Assembly: GCF_009711525.1 (NCBI RefSeq)
Contig: NZ_SMLV01000428.1
Location: forward strand, 1-56,749
DNA: 56,749 nucleotides
Reading direction: 5' to 3'
DNA from: Fulvivirga lutimaris
GTDB taxonomy: Bacteria > Bacteroidota > Bacteroidia > Cytophagales > Cyclobacteriaceae
Under the pieces are notes generated by a model, which was not told the origin of the DNA, did not search any database, and saw nothing but the letters and a program-made list of their open reading frames with translations. Of this stretch, positions 1 to 8,082 are shown piece after piece; the first letter of the stretch is position 1; each line of letters opens with the position of its first letter. Position numbers and translations under genes: made by a program.

Positions 1-40
1 TTTCATCTTTTAATTTTCTATTGCTAACTATAAACACAAA

Positions 41-71
41 TTGTACCAACGTAATATATATACGATATTTG
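41..71 (+). promoter_or_regulatory. possible aroA promoter
   Basis: TTG at 41-43 is followed after 20 bases by GATATTTG at 64-71. This is one mismatch from the Bacteroidota -7 element TAnnTTTG, with a plausible -33 spacing. It lies 38 bases upstream of the aroA start. The rest of the first 108 bases is AT-rich and shows nothing else. Confidence 0.3.
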
Positions 72-108
72 AGCCATTATAGTTTACATAGATGCTAAAA
101 AAATATAA

Positions 109-1335
109 GTGAATAGTACAATATTTATAAAAAAACAGTCCGACTTTAACAAAGTTCAACTAAGCTTACCTGCATCTAAGAGTATTTCTAACAGAGCTCT
201 TATTATAGACGCATTGGCCGGTGGAAATTCTGCAATAGATAACCTCTCAGAGGCCCGTGATACCCAGACGATGATAAGGCTATTGGCTAGTGATGAAGAT
301 ATTTTGGATGTCTTAGATGCTGGTACAACCATGAGATTCTTAACGGCATATCTGTCTGTCACAAATCGGAAGAATATATTAACCGGTTCTGATCGAATGC
401 AGAATCGCCCAATTGGAATTCTTGTAAACGCGCTAAGAGAACTAGGCGCTGAAATAGAATACCAAAAGAAAGATGGCTACCCTCCTATCAAACTCAATGG
501 TTTTAAGGATAGTGAAAAGAAACAGTTGGATATACCTGGTGATATAAGTAGTCAGTATATATCTGCACTTTTGATGATAGCCCCATTATTAAAAAATGGA
601 CTTGAACTAAACCTAACCGGAAAAATTGGAAGTCGTCCTTACATTACAATGACACTGGCTGTAATGAAATCATATGGGGTTAACGCTAATTTTGAAGGTA
701 GTACCGTAAAGGTTAGTCCACAAAAATATACAGTAGCAAATTACAGCGTAGAACCAGATTGGTCAGCCGCAAGCTATTGGTACAGTATGGTAGCATTAAG
801 TAGCAACTCAAGTGTGGAGATTAAAGGCATAAAATTACCCGCCCTACAAGGTGATAGTATCTTGACTAAAATGATGACAAGCCTTGGAGTAGAAACAGTT
901 TTTAATCAATCAGGTGCGACCTTAAAAAAGATTAATCATCAAAATGAATTTAGTTTCGACTTTACTGACTGCCCAGATTTAGCGCAAACTGTAGCCGTTA
1001 TTTGTGCTGCTAAAGGTATTAAAGGTAATTTCACAGGACTCGAAAGTTTAAGAATAAAAGAAACAGACAGAATACTTGCACTACAAACAGAATTAAATAA
1101 AATAGGCGCTGTCCTTGGTGAAAGTGAAAACACCTGGACATTGACCCCCAGCTCAGTGCTTCCTGCAAAACAAGTTACTTTTGATACCTATGAAGATCAC
1201 AGAATGGCCATGGCTTTTGCACCACTATGCATGCTAATGGATATTGCTATTGAAGATCCTGAAGTAGTGAATAAATCATACCCTAGCTATTGGGAAGATT
1301 TTGAAAAAGTTGGAATTAACCTTTCTCGAAGTTGA
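109..1335 (+). CDS. aroA: 3-phosphoshikimate 1-carboxyvinyltransferase (EPSP synthase)
   Basis: This enzyme joins shikimate-3-phosphate and phosphoenolpyruvate in the sixth step of the shikimate pathway in the cytoplasm. The 408-residue protein shows the N-terminal PASKSISNRAL block (Lys24, Arg29 for substrate binding), AGTTMR at 71-76, GDISSQY near 144-150, LRIKETDR, and the C-terminal YEDHRMAMAF block. Length fits the family, slightly shorter than the E. coli protein. The start is GTG at 109; no in-frame ATG precedes the conserved N-terminus. Its 3' end overlaps the convergent BtuF-like gene by 49 bases, so the two transcripts share an antisense tail. The shikimate-pathway role is very secure from the motifs. 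Confidence 0.97.
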   Translation: MNSTIFIKKQSDFNKVQLSLPASKSISNRALIIDALAGGNSAIDNLSEARDTQTMIRLLASDEDILDVLDAGTTMRFLTAYLSVTNRKNILTGSDRMQNRPIGILVNALRELGAEIEYQKKDGYPPIKLNGFKDSEKKQLDIPGDISSQYISALLMIAPLLKNGLELNLTGKIGSRPYITMTLAVMKSYGVNANFEGSTVKVSPQKYTVANYSVEPDWSAASYWYSMVALSSNSSVEIKGIKLPALQGDSILTKMMTSLGVETVFNQSGATLKKINHQNEFSFDFTDCPDLAQTVAVICAAKGIKGNFTGLESLRIKETDRILALQTELNKIGAVLGESENTWTLTPSSVLPAKQVTFDTYEDHRMAMAFAPLCMLMDIAIEDPEVVNKSYPSYWEDFEKVGINLSRS

Positions 1336-2099
1336 ATTAAATAATCAGGAGTTGATAAAAGCCTGCTGCCATACCAGGAAAACATTTCTCCGTCTACAAT
1401 AAGAATCTGAGACTTAGGAAATATTTCTTCAAACTGCTCAATATGCTTTTCTGCAAATGGAAATGGTTCGCTTGAAAGTAAAATAACTTCAGGACTCAGG
1501 CATTTTAAGTCATCATCATTCAGAATTGGGTACCGATCTACTGAAATCATATTTTCAAAACCTCCAAGATTCATTATTTCATTGATGAATGTGCCTGAAC
1601 CTGCAACCATCTTAGGATTGTTCCAGATGAAATATAAAGCACTCAATGATTTGAATTTTGGGAGCAAATTAAAATTAACTCGAATCGAATCAGCTAAAAT
1701 ATTAGCTCTATCTTCTTTACCAAAAATAGCGCCTATCTGTTGAATCATATCCAATGATGAGCCTAGCGAATCAATATCGCTCATCCAAACAGGATATTGC
1801 CTTTTCAGTTGCTCAATGCCCTCTTGGTAGTTCTCTTCCTTGTTACCAATAATCAAGTCGGGGTTGAGGCTTTCTATAATGTCAAAATTAAAATGTTTTG
1901 TTCCTCCTACTTTTGTTTTGCCTTTAACACCATCATCAGGATGTATGCAAAACTTGGTTATTCCCACAATAGAGTCCTGAAGACCCAAATGGTAAAGTAG
2001 TTCTGTTTGAGAAGGGACTAGTGAGATGACCCTCGTGGGTATATGAGGCACCCCTACCTCATATCCCATCTGGTCAATAAAAATACTTCCTGCACCCAT
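1287..2099 (-). CDS. helical-backbone metal receptor (BtuF/TroA-like) substrate-binding protein without signal peptide
   Basis: The protein resembles periplasmic binding proteins for cobalamin or iron chelates (BtuF/FepB fold, Peripla_BP_2). It has the opening RVISLVPSQTELLYHLGL block, a central helical linker, and the IWNNPKMVAGSGTFINEIM block typical of the second lobe. The ATG at 2099 is preferred to the GTG two codons upstream; it gives about 270 residues. Neither start supplies a hydrophobic signal peptide or lipobox, so export is not evident. No ABC permease, ATPase or TonB receptor is adjacent. It may be a cytoplasmic or orphan corrinoid- or metal-binding protein. The fold is fairly certain; the ligand is not. 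Confidence 0.8.
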   Translation of the reverse strand: MGAGSIFIDQMGYEVGVPHIPTRVISLVPSQTELLYHLGLQDSIVGITKFCIHPDDGVKGKTKVGGTKHFNFDIIESLNPDLIIGNKEENYQEGIEQLKRQYPVWMSDIDSLGSSLDMIQQIGAIFGKEDRANILADSIRVNFNLLPKFKSLSALYFIWNNPKMVAGSGTFINEIMNLGGFENMISVDRYPILNDDDLKCLSPEVILLSSEPFPFAEKHIEQFEEIFPKSQILIVDGEMFSWYGSRLLSTPDYLIQLRERLIPTFSKSSQ

Positions 2100-2136
2100 C
2101 TGCACAAATCTAGAACACGCAGGAAGATTTAAAAAA

Positions 2137-3294
2137 TTAGCTTTTAGTGACTAGGCTTAAATTACCGGGAGCCACATTCAAAAAATTAGGTACGGATATG
2201 GTAAAGGTTGTCCCTTTACCATATTCAGAAAATACCTGGACATGTCCACCAAGTTTATCAATCGTATCTTTTACTATATACAAACCCAAACCAGAACCTT
2301 TCGCGTTCTCATCCGCCCTGTAAAAGATATCGAAGATATTGCCCATGTATTGCTGCCTGATTCCGATACCATTATCTTCAACTTTTATCAAACACTCATC
2401 TGGTGTCACTTGAATGTTTATATTGATAAAAGATTCATCTTTACCTTTATCACTATACTTCAATGCGTTTGAAATCACATTAGTAAGTATTGTTCTTATT
2501 CTCACAGAATCAGAGTATAAATCTGATATCCTGTTAAGGTTATAATTGACCTTAACATTATCTGTATTATAGAAATTGGTCAGTTGATTCAATTCATCCT
2601 TCACAATTTCATCAAAATTTATCCTTTCATTTCTGATAGCCAGCTTCTCATTACGATAGAAACTATTAATATCTTCAATGAAATTATCGAGCTTATTAAG
2701 GCTCATTTTAATCATCCGCAGATAATTATGGCTCTCCTTTTCAGGATCTCTTTCTGCCAACTCCACTAGTCCAAGAGCAGATAGTAATGGGGCCCTTAAG
2801 TCATGTGAAGTTTTGTAGATAAATTGATCTAACTCGTGATTAGCCTTTTGAAGCTTTTCTTCAGCAAGCTTTCTGGCAGTGATATCATGAAGGTTAATTA
2901 CAAGCCCTTCAATTTTGTTATGATCCAATAAGTTGGATATTGTTACATCAAAAAAGACAGTTTTTCCTTTCTTAGCCTGAAGGCAAACTTCTGTAAGTTT
3001 ATCTTTTAAGCTGTCATTATTAGATTTTACAAATTCCTTTAATGATGTTTCCTTTGCAGGATCAATGAAATCAAATAGACTTTTTCCCTGTACCTCTTCA
3101 GGCTCCATGCCTAACAACATTTTAACAGAAGGGGTGATATACTTTATGAGATAATCACCCCCTGTTATTATGATAATGTCATTAGATCTTTCAATTATAG
3201 ATCTGAACATTTTTTCCTCCTCATTCAACGCAATTCCTTCTTCTCCTGTGGCTGAAAACTTGATTAGATCAAATTCAGTCATATTTTCAATCAT
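2137..3294 (-). CDS. soluble PAS-domain sensor histidine kinase
   Basis: The 385-residue kinase has a PAS domain at about residues 28-145, a HisKA dimerisation helix with the H-box SHDLRAPL (phospho-acceptor His164), and a HATPase_c domain at about 265-375. The latter shows an N-box with NALKYS, DNGIGI, and GSGLGLYIVK. No transmembrane segment, signal peptide or receiver domain is visible, so it should act in the cytoplasm. It starts 29 bases after the stop of the YfiR-like gene on the same strand and is probably cotranscribed with it from the sigma-54-type promoter at 3884-3899. No response regulator lies nearby; its partner is unknown. The ligand of the PAS domain cannot be read from the sequence. 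Confidence 0.92.
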   Translation of the reverse strand: MIENMTEFDLIKFSATGEEGIALNEEEKMFRSIIERSNDIIIITGGDYLIKYITPSVKMLLGMEPEEVQGKSLFDFIDPAKETSLKEFVKSNNDSLKDKLTEVCLQAKKGKTVFFDVTISNLLDHNKIEGLVINLHDITARKLAEEKLQKANHELDQFIYKTSHDLRAPLLSALGLVELAERDPEKESHNYLRMIKMSLNKLDNFIEDINSFYRNEKLAIRNERINFDEIVKDELNQLTNFYNTDNVKVNYNLNRISDLYSDSVRIRTILTNVISNALKYSDKGKDESFININIQVTPDECLIKVEDNGIGIRQQYMGNIFDIFYRADENAKGSGLGLYIVKDTIDKLGGHVQVFSEYGKGTTFTISVPNFLNVAPGNLSLVTKS

Positions 3295-3323
3295 TGCGAT
3301 TGATGATAGCTAAACAAGATACC

Positions 3324-3839
3324 TTATATCATTATAGCCATTGCTGCTAACTGACCGCTAACTTTCAAATTAGCCTTATCAATTGCTTTTTGGTTCAATT
3401 CAAAAGCAAGTTTATCATCTACCGTTTTGAAATTGATTGAGCTACCTTTAACTCCTAATCCTGGAGTATCAGTGATAGTTAATGTAGGGTAACCTGTAAC
3501 TTTTCTGTTGATTGCATCAAATGCATTACCTTGTTTTTTACCTACATATATAATGTGGCAACCTGTAATATCATTTGCTGAATTGAATTTCTTAACTAAG
3601 AATTTTTTGTCTCCTCTAACTTTTCCATTATACCAAGTATTTAAGGTATTGAAAACATCATCTTCTCCGATAACTCCGATAACAAAGTCTTGAGAAGAGT
3701 CATAACCTGGCCACTGGATGTATTTGATGAAGTTATAAATCATCATAGAGTGGATTTCGTGAATGGGTCTGTCACTTCCAGCATTGATTGATGTGAAAAG
3801 TAACATTGAAAGAGCGAAAGTCGAAATTAATTTTTTCAT
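3324..3839 (-). CDS. secreted YfiR-like (DUF4154) protein, copy 1
   Basis: This 171-residue protein starts with a clear signal peptide (about 20 residues, ending INA). It carries the YfiR/DUF4154 pattern: an early YNFIKYIQWP helix block, FVIGVIG, a single Cys before IIYVG, TLTITDTPGLG and a SSINFK strand, then FELNQKAIDKANLK. In Pseudomonas, YfiR is a periplasmic protein that restrains the diguanylate cyclase YfiN; no GGDEF gene is present here. The second copy at 7444-7965 is roughly 55 percent identical by eye, and both end in a conserved AMAI(M/L)I tail. The sigma-54-type promoter and tandem palindromes lie just upstream, and a PAS kinase follows. I infer that it senses an envelope signal for that circuit; the partner is unproven. 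Confidence 0.85.
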   Translation of the reverse strand: MKKLISTFALSMLLFTSINAGSDRPIHEIHSMMIYNFIKYIQWPGYDSSQDFVIGVIGEDDVFNTLNTWYNGKVRGDKKFLVKKFNSANDITGCHIIYVGKKQGNAFDAINRKVTGYPTLTITDTPGLGVKGSSINFKTVDDKLAFELNQKAIDKANLKVSGQLAAMAIMI

Positions 3840-3883
3840 TTTAAATTGTTTTTAATAAACTAGTTGGACAATGCTCTCCACAT

Positions 3884-3899
3884 TACAAATGCAGTGCCA
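3884..3899 (-). promoter_or_regulatory. sigma-54 (-24/-12) promoter of the YfiR-like gene
   Basis: Read on the minus strand the site is TGGCAC, five bases, TTGTA. The consensus is TGGCAC-N5-TTGCW, so the -24 element is perfect and the -12 element has one change (GC to GT). A transcript would start near 3873, about 34 bases before the ATG at 3839. The adjacent gene encodes a sigma-54 activator with GAFTGA, which greatly raises the chance that this site is real. Confidence 0.65.
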
Positions 3900-3935
3900 A
3901 AAATAATATACAGGCTAAAAACGTCATTTAAAGCT

Positions 3936-3953
3936 GATAAATGCCGCTTTATC
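3936..3953. repeat. short inverted repeat between operator and promoter
   Basis: GATAAA at 3936-3941 and TTTATC at 3948-3953 form a perfect 6-base inverted repeat with a 6-base spacer. It lies between the tandem palindromes and the -24 element. It could be a binding site for a second regulator or may be chance. Confidence 0.2.
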
Positions 3954-3985
3954 GATAAATCACAAGTTAACAGAAATGAAATTAA

Positions 3986-4021
3986 TTCACGAAATATCGT
4001 GAATTCACGAAATATCGTGAA
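3986..4021. promoter_or_regulatory. two tandem perfect palindromes, probable activator binding sites (UAS)
   Basis: Two identical 18-base palindromes abut: 3986-4003 and 4004-4021. Each is TTCACGA, AATA, TCGTGAA, and the flanking AATT/TTAA extends the symmetry by two bases on each side. They lie about 113-148 bases upstream of the predicted sigma-54 transcription start of the YfiR-like gene, the usual distance for an enhancer bound by a sigma-54 activator. They also directly abut the stop codon of the activator gene. They could form hairpins in the activator mRNA, but no T-run follows, so a terminator role is less likely. Confidence 0.65.
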
Positions 4022-7000
4022 TTAAGGCTTGGTAATTCCTAGCTTTTTAATTCGGCTCTCAAGTGTGGTGGGTTTCAAGTCTAAAATCTCAGCGGCACCG
4101 CCTGGTCCGCTAATTTTCCAGTTAGTTTTAGACAATACTTTAGTAATATACGCCTTTTCCGTTTTTTCAAGACTTTCAAATTTATCTGAATTTGTTGTGC
4201 TGCTTGATTTGGCATTAGACAAGAACCAATCTCCCAATTTGAGTTGGGAAGAAGGACTAATAATAACGGCTCGTTCTATTATGTTTTCGAGCTCCCTGAC
4301 GTTGCCAGGCCAGTTGTATTTTTCAAGTTGACTAATGATGTTCTGAGGTATCTTGTTAATCTGCTTGCCAAGCTTAGCATTGTATTTCTGAACAAAATGA
4401 TTCACCAATAACCTAATATCATCCTTTCGATCTCTTAGAGGTGGAATGTTTATAGGAAACACATTCAATCTGTAAAATAAGTCAGACCTAAAGGTTCCGT
4501 CTTCTACCCCTTTTTCTAAATCTTTATTGGTAGCTGCAATCAATCTTACGTCTACCTTTATTGTTTTCGTACCTCCCAGCCTCTCTATTTCTCCTTCTTG
4601 AAGTGCCCTTAGTAGTTTTGGCTGCAATTCAATTGGCATTTCACCTACTTCATCTAAAAATAAAGTTCCTCCACTGGCTAGTTCAAATCTTCCTTGTTTA
4701 ACATTTGCAGCACCTGTAAAAGCTCCCTTTTCATGACCAAAAAGCTCGCTCTCTATTAATGTTGCTGGCAACGCTGCACAATTAATCTTTATGAGAGGTT
4801 TATCTTTTCTGTCGCTTAAGTTGTGTAGTGCCTTTGAAATAACTTCCTTCCCTGTCCCTGTTTCTCCTAAAATAAGAACGGTAGAAGTCGTCTTAGCCAC
4901 ATACTCCATTTCTAACAAGACCTTTTTAAAGTCCTTATCCTGACTTATGATATTTTCAAAATTATTGCCTGATTCAATTTCCTCTTTCAGGTAAATATTT
5001 TCAGCCTCAAGCTTATCTCTAAGGTCCTTAACCTCATTTAAAGCACTTTCAAGTTCCTCATTGGCATTGGATAATTCCTGAGTTCTGTCTTTAACTTCTT
5101 GCTCAAGGGTGTCATTCATCTTCTTCAGACTCTCCTCAAAAGTTACTCTCTCAATAGTGTTTACAATAACTTCAGCGACAAGCTTCAGCAGTACAATATC
5201 ATTAATAGACCAATTTTTTATTTCTTCAGAGTCAAAGCCGAGAAAACCGTAAATCTTATTTTGAACTACCATAGGCACGTTAAGCATAGACTTTATACCA
5301 TACTGATGAAATACCTCTTTAAAAGCTCCAAGGTCTTCTCCTGTATCATCAATGTCTTGAATTAGTAAAAGCCTCTTACTTTCCAGCAACTCAAATGGCC
5401 AGGGGTAGTCTACCTTTTTCACCAATTGAAATTCCTTTTTCAGTGATTTGATATCACTTCTTACCCACTCATTTGTCGTTGAAGCCGATTGTTTATCATC
5501 ACTAAGTTTAAATATGTAGCTTCTATCTACTTTAACATATTCTCCAATCTCCTTTAGTGCCCAGCTAATACTTTCTGAAAGTTTGCTTGATGTGGTATTT
5601 ATGAATCGGGTAGAAATTTCCGAAACCAGGCCTTCCAACTCTACTCTTTCCTTTAGCTCATCTTCTACTTTCTTTCTTTCTATTTCCAACCCCATGCGAT
5701 TAGCCCCAATTTTCAATAATGACTCTACCCATGGTTTTCTTTCCAGAGGCTTGTCATCAATCATAAAAAAGTGGCCAATAATTCTTTTTGACGAATCAAA
5801 AACGGGAACAGCCAGATAGCCTTCTGCATTCATTTGAGTTAAAAAAACATCTTTAGGAAAGGATTTGGACACGCCATCACGAAAGTAGGTCAAACCGTCC
5901 TCAAAGACCTTTTGAACAGGTGCTCCGCTAATTCCGTAACGATACGGTTTTTCAAATTTATCCTTATTCCATAAGCTCACGACTTGTAACTCACTGGTAT
6001 TTTGGTCTACAACCTGAGAAATACCCACACATCTGACCCCAACTACTGCAGCAGTTTTTTCAATAAAGTTTGGAACAAAGTCCATCCTCGTTTTGGACAG
6101 GGCTTCTTCAACTATCTGATTCAAAATGCTTTCAATGTGTTTCTCGTCAGACACGGGCTGAATTACAGCAAGAATGCCTTTCTCATTATCTAATGATAGA
6201 TAAGACGCTGAAACCTCAGCAGCTACATTCTCCCCATTGAAGTCGCGTAAAACGAACTGCTCAGAATGACCAATTCTAGTTGCTATAACTTGATCTAAAA
6301 AAGAATTAATAGCTGATTCCTGCTTTGGTAGAAATTCAGATATTTTTCTTCCAGAGAAATCACTTTTCTCTATTCCGAAAAGTTGAGACGCTTTGGGATT
6401 AGCTTCGGCTATAGTCTGGTTTTCAGCTTCCAGTATTAGAATTGCATCATTTGAATAATTAAGAATGTTTTGAAATTTGCTTTGACTCTCGGCTAAAGCC
6501 TGCTGAGAAAGTTCTTTAAATTCCTGGTGACTAAGCTTTTCGCTTTTTTCCGCATCTATTCTTTCAGTTACATCCAGGCTACTACCAATCATTCTTATCG
6601 CTCGGCCATTGGCATCTCTTTTAATAACCATTCCTCTATCCTTAAACCATCTATACTCCCCCGTTTGGGTTTTTAGTCGATGTTCGGACTCATAGCGATC
6701 AGTTAAGCCCTTTAGGTGATCAATAAGACGAATTTTATACTTCTGCTTATCATCAGGGTGGATGATATCATTCCAAATCTTGATGAAGTTTATTATCTGA
6801 TTTTTTTTATATCCCAAATTCTCAGCAAACTGCCTCGAAAAAAAGACTTTCTCTGCACTTAGATCCCAATCCCATACACCTTCATTTAATATTTCAAGCC
6901 CAACTTTCCACCTCTCCTCATTTTCCAGCATTTCATGCTCCATTCTTTTTCTGGCAGCAATATCAGTAATGAAGGAACATGCATACTTTCGATCTTCGAA

Positions 7001-7312
7001 TTCAACCAGATTAGTAACAATCTCAACCTCTATCTCCTTTCCCTCTTTGGTCAGCTGGGTCGATTCAAAATGTATTTTATTTGTTTGAATCAGTTCTAAA
7101 AAATGTTCTCGGAAACTTTTAATCGAAAATTCAGGATTGATATCAGGCACCTTTGCACCTATCAACTCAGACCTATCATAACCAAGCATCTGGCAAGCTG
7201 CTTCATTAACATTGGCTATAATTCCATTCTCAGTCACCCAATAAATTGCCATAGGCGCACTTTCCACACTAAAGTGTGCAAGACTTTCAATATTTGCCTT
7301 AGCTACTTCCAT
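4022..7312 (-). CDS. sigma-54-dependent activator with PAS and GAF sensor domains
   Basis: This protein of about 1096 residues opens promoters held by sigma-54 RNA polymerase. Counting from the preferred ATG (7312), it has PAS at about 10-122, a PAS_3-type domain at 133-253 ending RMIGSSLDVTER, a third PAS at 280-392, and GAF-like domains near 400-545 and 560-722. A coiled coil spans about 722-780 and an AAA+ domain about 785-1020. The AAA+ domain has Walker A GETGTGKE, the sigma-54 contact loop GAFTGA, Walker B GGTLFLDEVGE, and the arginine-finger region FRSDLFYRLNVFP. A Fis-type helix-turn-helix lies at about 1060-1094 (GGAAEILDLKPTTLESR). There is no receiver domain, so it should respond to ligands rather than phosphorylation. 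It is flanked by two YfiR-like genes and most likely binds the palindromes just past its 3' end. Confidence 0.93.
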   Translation of the reverse strand: MEVAKANIESLAHFSVESAPMAIYWVTENGIIANVNEAACQMLGYDRSELIGAKVPDINPEFSIKSFREHFLELIQTNKIHFESTQLTKEGKEIEVEIVTNLVEFEDRKYACSFITDIAARKRMEHEMLENEERWKVGLEILNEGVWDWDLSAEKVFFSRQFAENLGYKKNQIINFIKIWNDIIHPDDKQKYKIRLIDHLKGLTDRYESEHRLKTQTGEYRWFKDRGMVIKRDANGRAIRMIGSSLDVTERIDAEKSEKLSHQEFKELSQQALAESQSKFQNILNYSNDAILILEAENQTIAEANPKASQLFGIEKSDFSGRKISEFLPKQESAINSFLDQVIATRIGHSEQFVLRDFNGENVAAEVSASYLSLDNEKGILAVIQPVSDEKHIESILNQIVEEALSKTRMDFVPNFIEKTAAVVGVRCVGISQVVDQNTSELQVVSLWNKDKFEKPYRYGISGAPVQKVFEDGLTYFRDGVSKSFPKDVFLTQMNAEGYLAVPVFDSSKRIIGHFFMIDDKPLERKPWVESLLKIGANRMGLEIERKKVEDELKERVELEGLVSEISTRFINTTSSKLSESISWALKEIGEYVKVDRSYIFKLSDDKQSASTTNEWVRSDIKSLKKEFQLVKKVDYPWPFELLESKRLLLIQDIDDTGEDLGAFKEVFHQYGIKSMLNVPMVVQNKIYGFLGFDSEEIKNWSINDIVLLKLVAEVIVNTIERVTFEESLKKMNDTLEQEVKDRTQELSNANEELESALNEVKDLRDKLEAENIYLKEEIESGNNFENIISQDKDFKKVLLEMEYVAKTTSTVLILGETGTGKEVISKALHNLSDRKDKPLIKINCAALPATLIESELFGHEKGAFTGAANVKQGRFELASGGTLFLDEVGEMPIELQPKLLRALQEGEIERLGGTKTIKVDVRLIAATNKDLEKGVEDGTFRSDLFYRLNVFPINIPPLRDRKDDIRLLVNHFVQKYNAKLGKQINKIPQNIISQLEKYNWPGNVRELENIIERAVIISPSSQLKLGDWFLSNAKSSSTTNSDKFESLEKTEKAYITKVLSKTNWKISGPGGAAEILDLKPTTLESRIKKLGITKP

Positions 7313-7394
7313 CAAGGTTAAAATGGTATTTAATAAAAATAATGGATAAAATATGAACTAGCTACTATATTAAATAGCAACTGAAGAATTTAAA

Positions 7395-7430
7395 CAAAAA
7401 AAGGTCGGCATTAGCCGACCTTTTACTTTA
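7395..7430 (-). terminator. intrinsic terminator after YfiR-like copy 2
   Basis: An 11-base perfect stem (AAAAGGTCGGC paired with GCCGACCTTTT) with a 4-base loop lies at 7399-7424. A T-run follows on the minus strand. It ends the transcript of the gene at 7444-7965 and separates it from the sigma-54 activator downstream, so the two are probably separate units. Confidence 0.85.
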
Positions 7431-7443
7431 AATTATCTTTTCT

Positions 7444-7965
7444 CTATATCAATATTGCCATTGCTGAAAGCTGACTAGATGTCTTTAAGCTAGCTTTGTC
7501 CATAGCGGCTTGATTCAATTCAAATTTTAAGCGTCCGTCTAATACTTTAAAGTTGATACAGCTTCCCTTCTCACCTAAACCTCTCCTGTTAGAAACTGTT
7601 AATGTGGCTTCTGATCCCAATTTGGCTAAAACATCATCGAATTGGTTACTAGCACCTGAACCTACATATAACAACTGGCAGTTTGAAATCTCAGCTGCAG
7701 AATTAAAGCTTTTAATTATAAATTTCTTTCCACCTCTTTCTTTATTACCGTACCATGTATTTAGAGTATTATATACATTGTCATCTCTCAATACACCAAT
7801 AACAAATTCACCAGAGTTTTTATCTCCTGGCCACTGGATATATTTCAAGAAATTATAGATCATCATTGCATGCAGTTCGTGCTCTGGACGATCTTGGGCT
7901 GTCGCATTACTAAATGAAAAAATTGCACAAATACTAAGTAAAAAAATTGTTCTGATGGTTTTCAT
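7444..7965 (-). CDS. secreted YfiR-like (DUF4154) protein, copy 2
   Basis: This 173-residue protein has a signal peptide of about 23 residues ending ATA before QDRP. It follows copy 1 almost residue for residue: MMIYNFLKYIQWPG, FVIGVLRDD, YNTLNTWYG, the conserved Cys before LLYVG, GLGEKGSCINFK and FELNQAAMDKASLK. The extra Cys in GSCINF is absent from copy 1, so only this copy has two Cys residues in the mature part. It has its own -7 element and a strong terminator, so it is a single-gene unit. The duplication around the activator suggests alternative or antagonistic envelope sensors. The name follows family resemblance to YfiR; the target is unknown. Confidence 0.85.
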   Translation of the reverse strand: MKTIRTIFLLSICAIFSFSNATAQDRPEHELHAMMIYNFLKYIQWPGDKNSGEFVIGVLRDDNVYNTLNTWYGNKERGGKKFIIKSFNSAAEISNCQLLYVGSGASNQFDDVLAKLGSEATLTVSNRRGLGEKGSCINFKVLDGRLKFELNQAAMDKASLKTSSQLSAMAILI

Positions 7966-7993
7966 AACTATTAGACTTTTAAAGAAGTAATAA

Positions 7994-8001
7994 CAAAAGT
8001 A
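7994..8001 (-). promoter_or_regulatory. -7 element upstream of YfiR-like copy 2
   Basis: The minus strand reads TACTTTTG, matching TAnnTTTG. It lies 28 bases upstream of the ATG at 7965. No convincing -33 TTG at 19-21 bases was found, and no sigma-54 site or TTCACGA palindrome is present, so this copy appears regulated differently from copy 1. Confidence 0.35.
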
Positions 8002-8082
8002 CGAAACACAACCATGATTAGAAACATTCTAGTGTTCTCAAACTGTTGAATGTAAGTTAATTACAGAAATAACTCCGTACCA

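Noticed and set aside
7316-7443. Search for palindromes or a sigma-54 site before the activator gene and before YfiR-like copy 2
   Set aside because: Neither TTCACGA pairs nor TGGCAC-type elements were found there, so autoregulation by the same sites is not supported.
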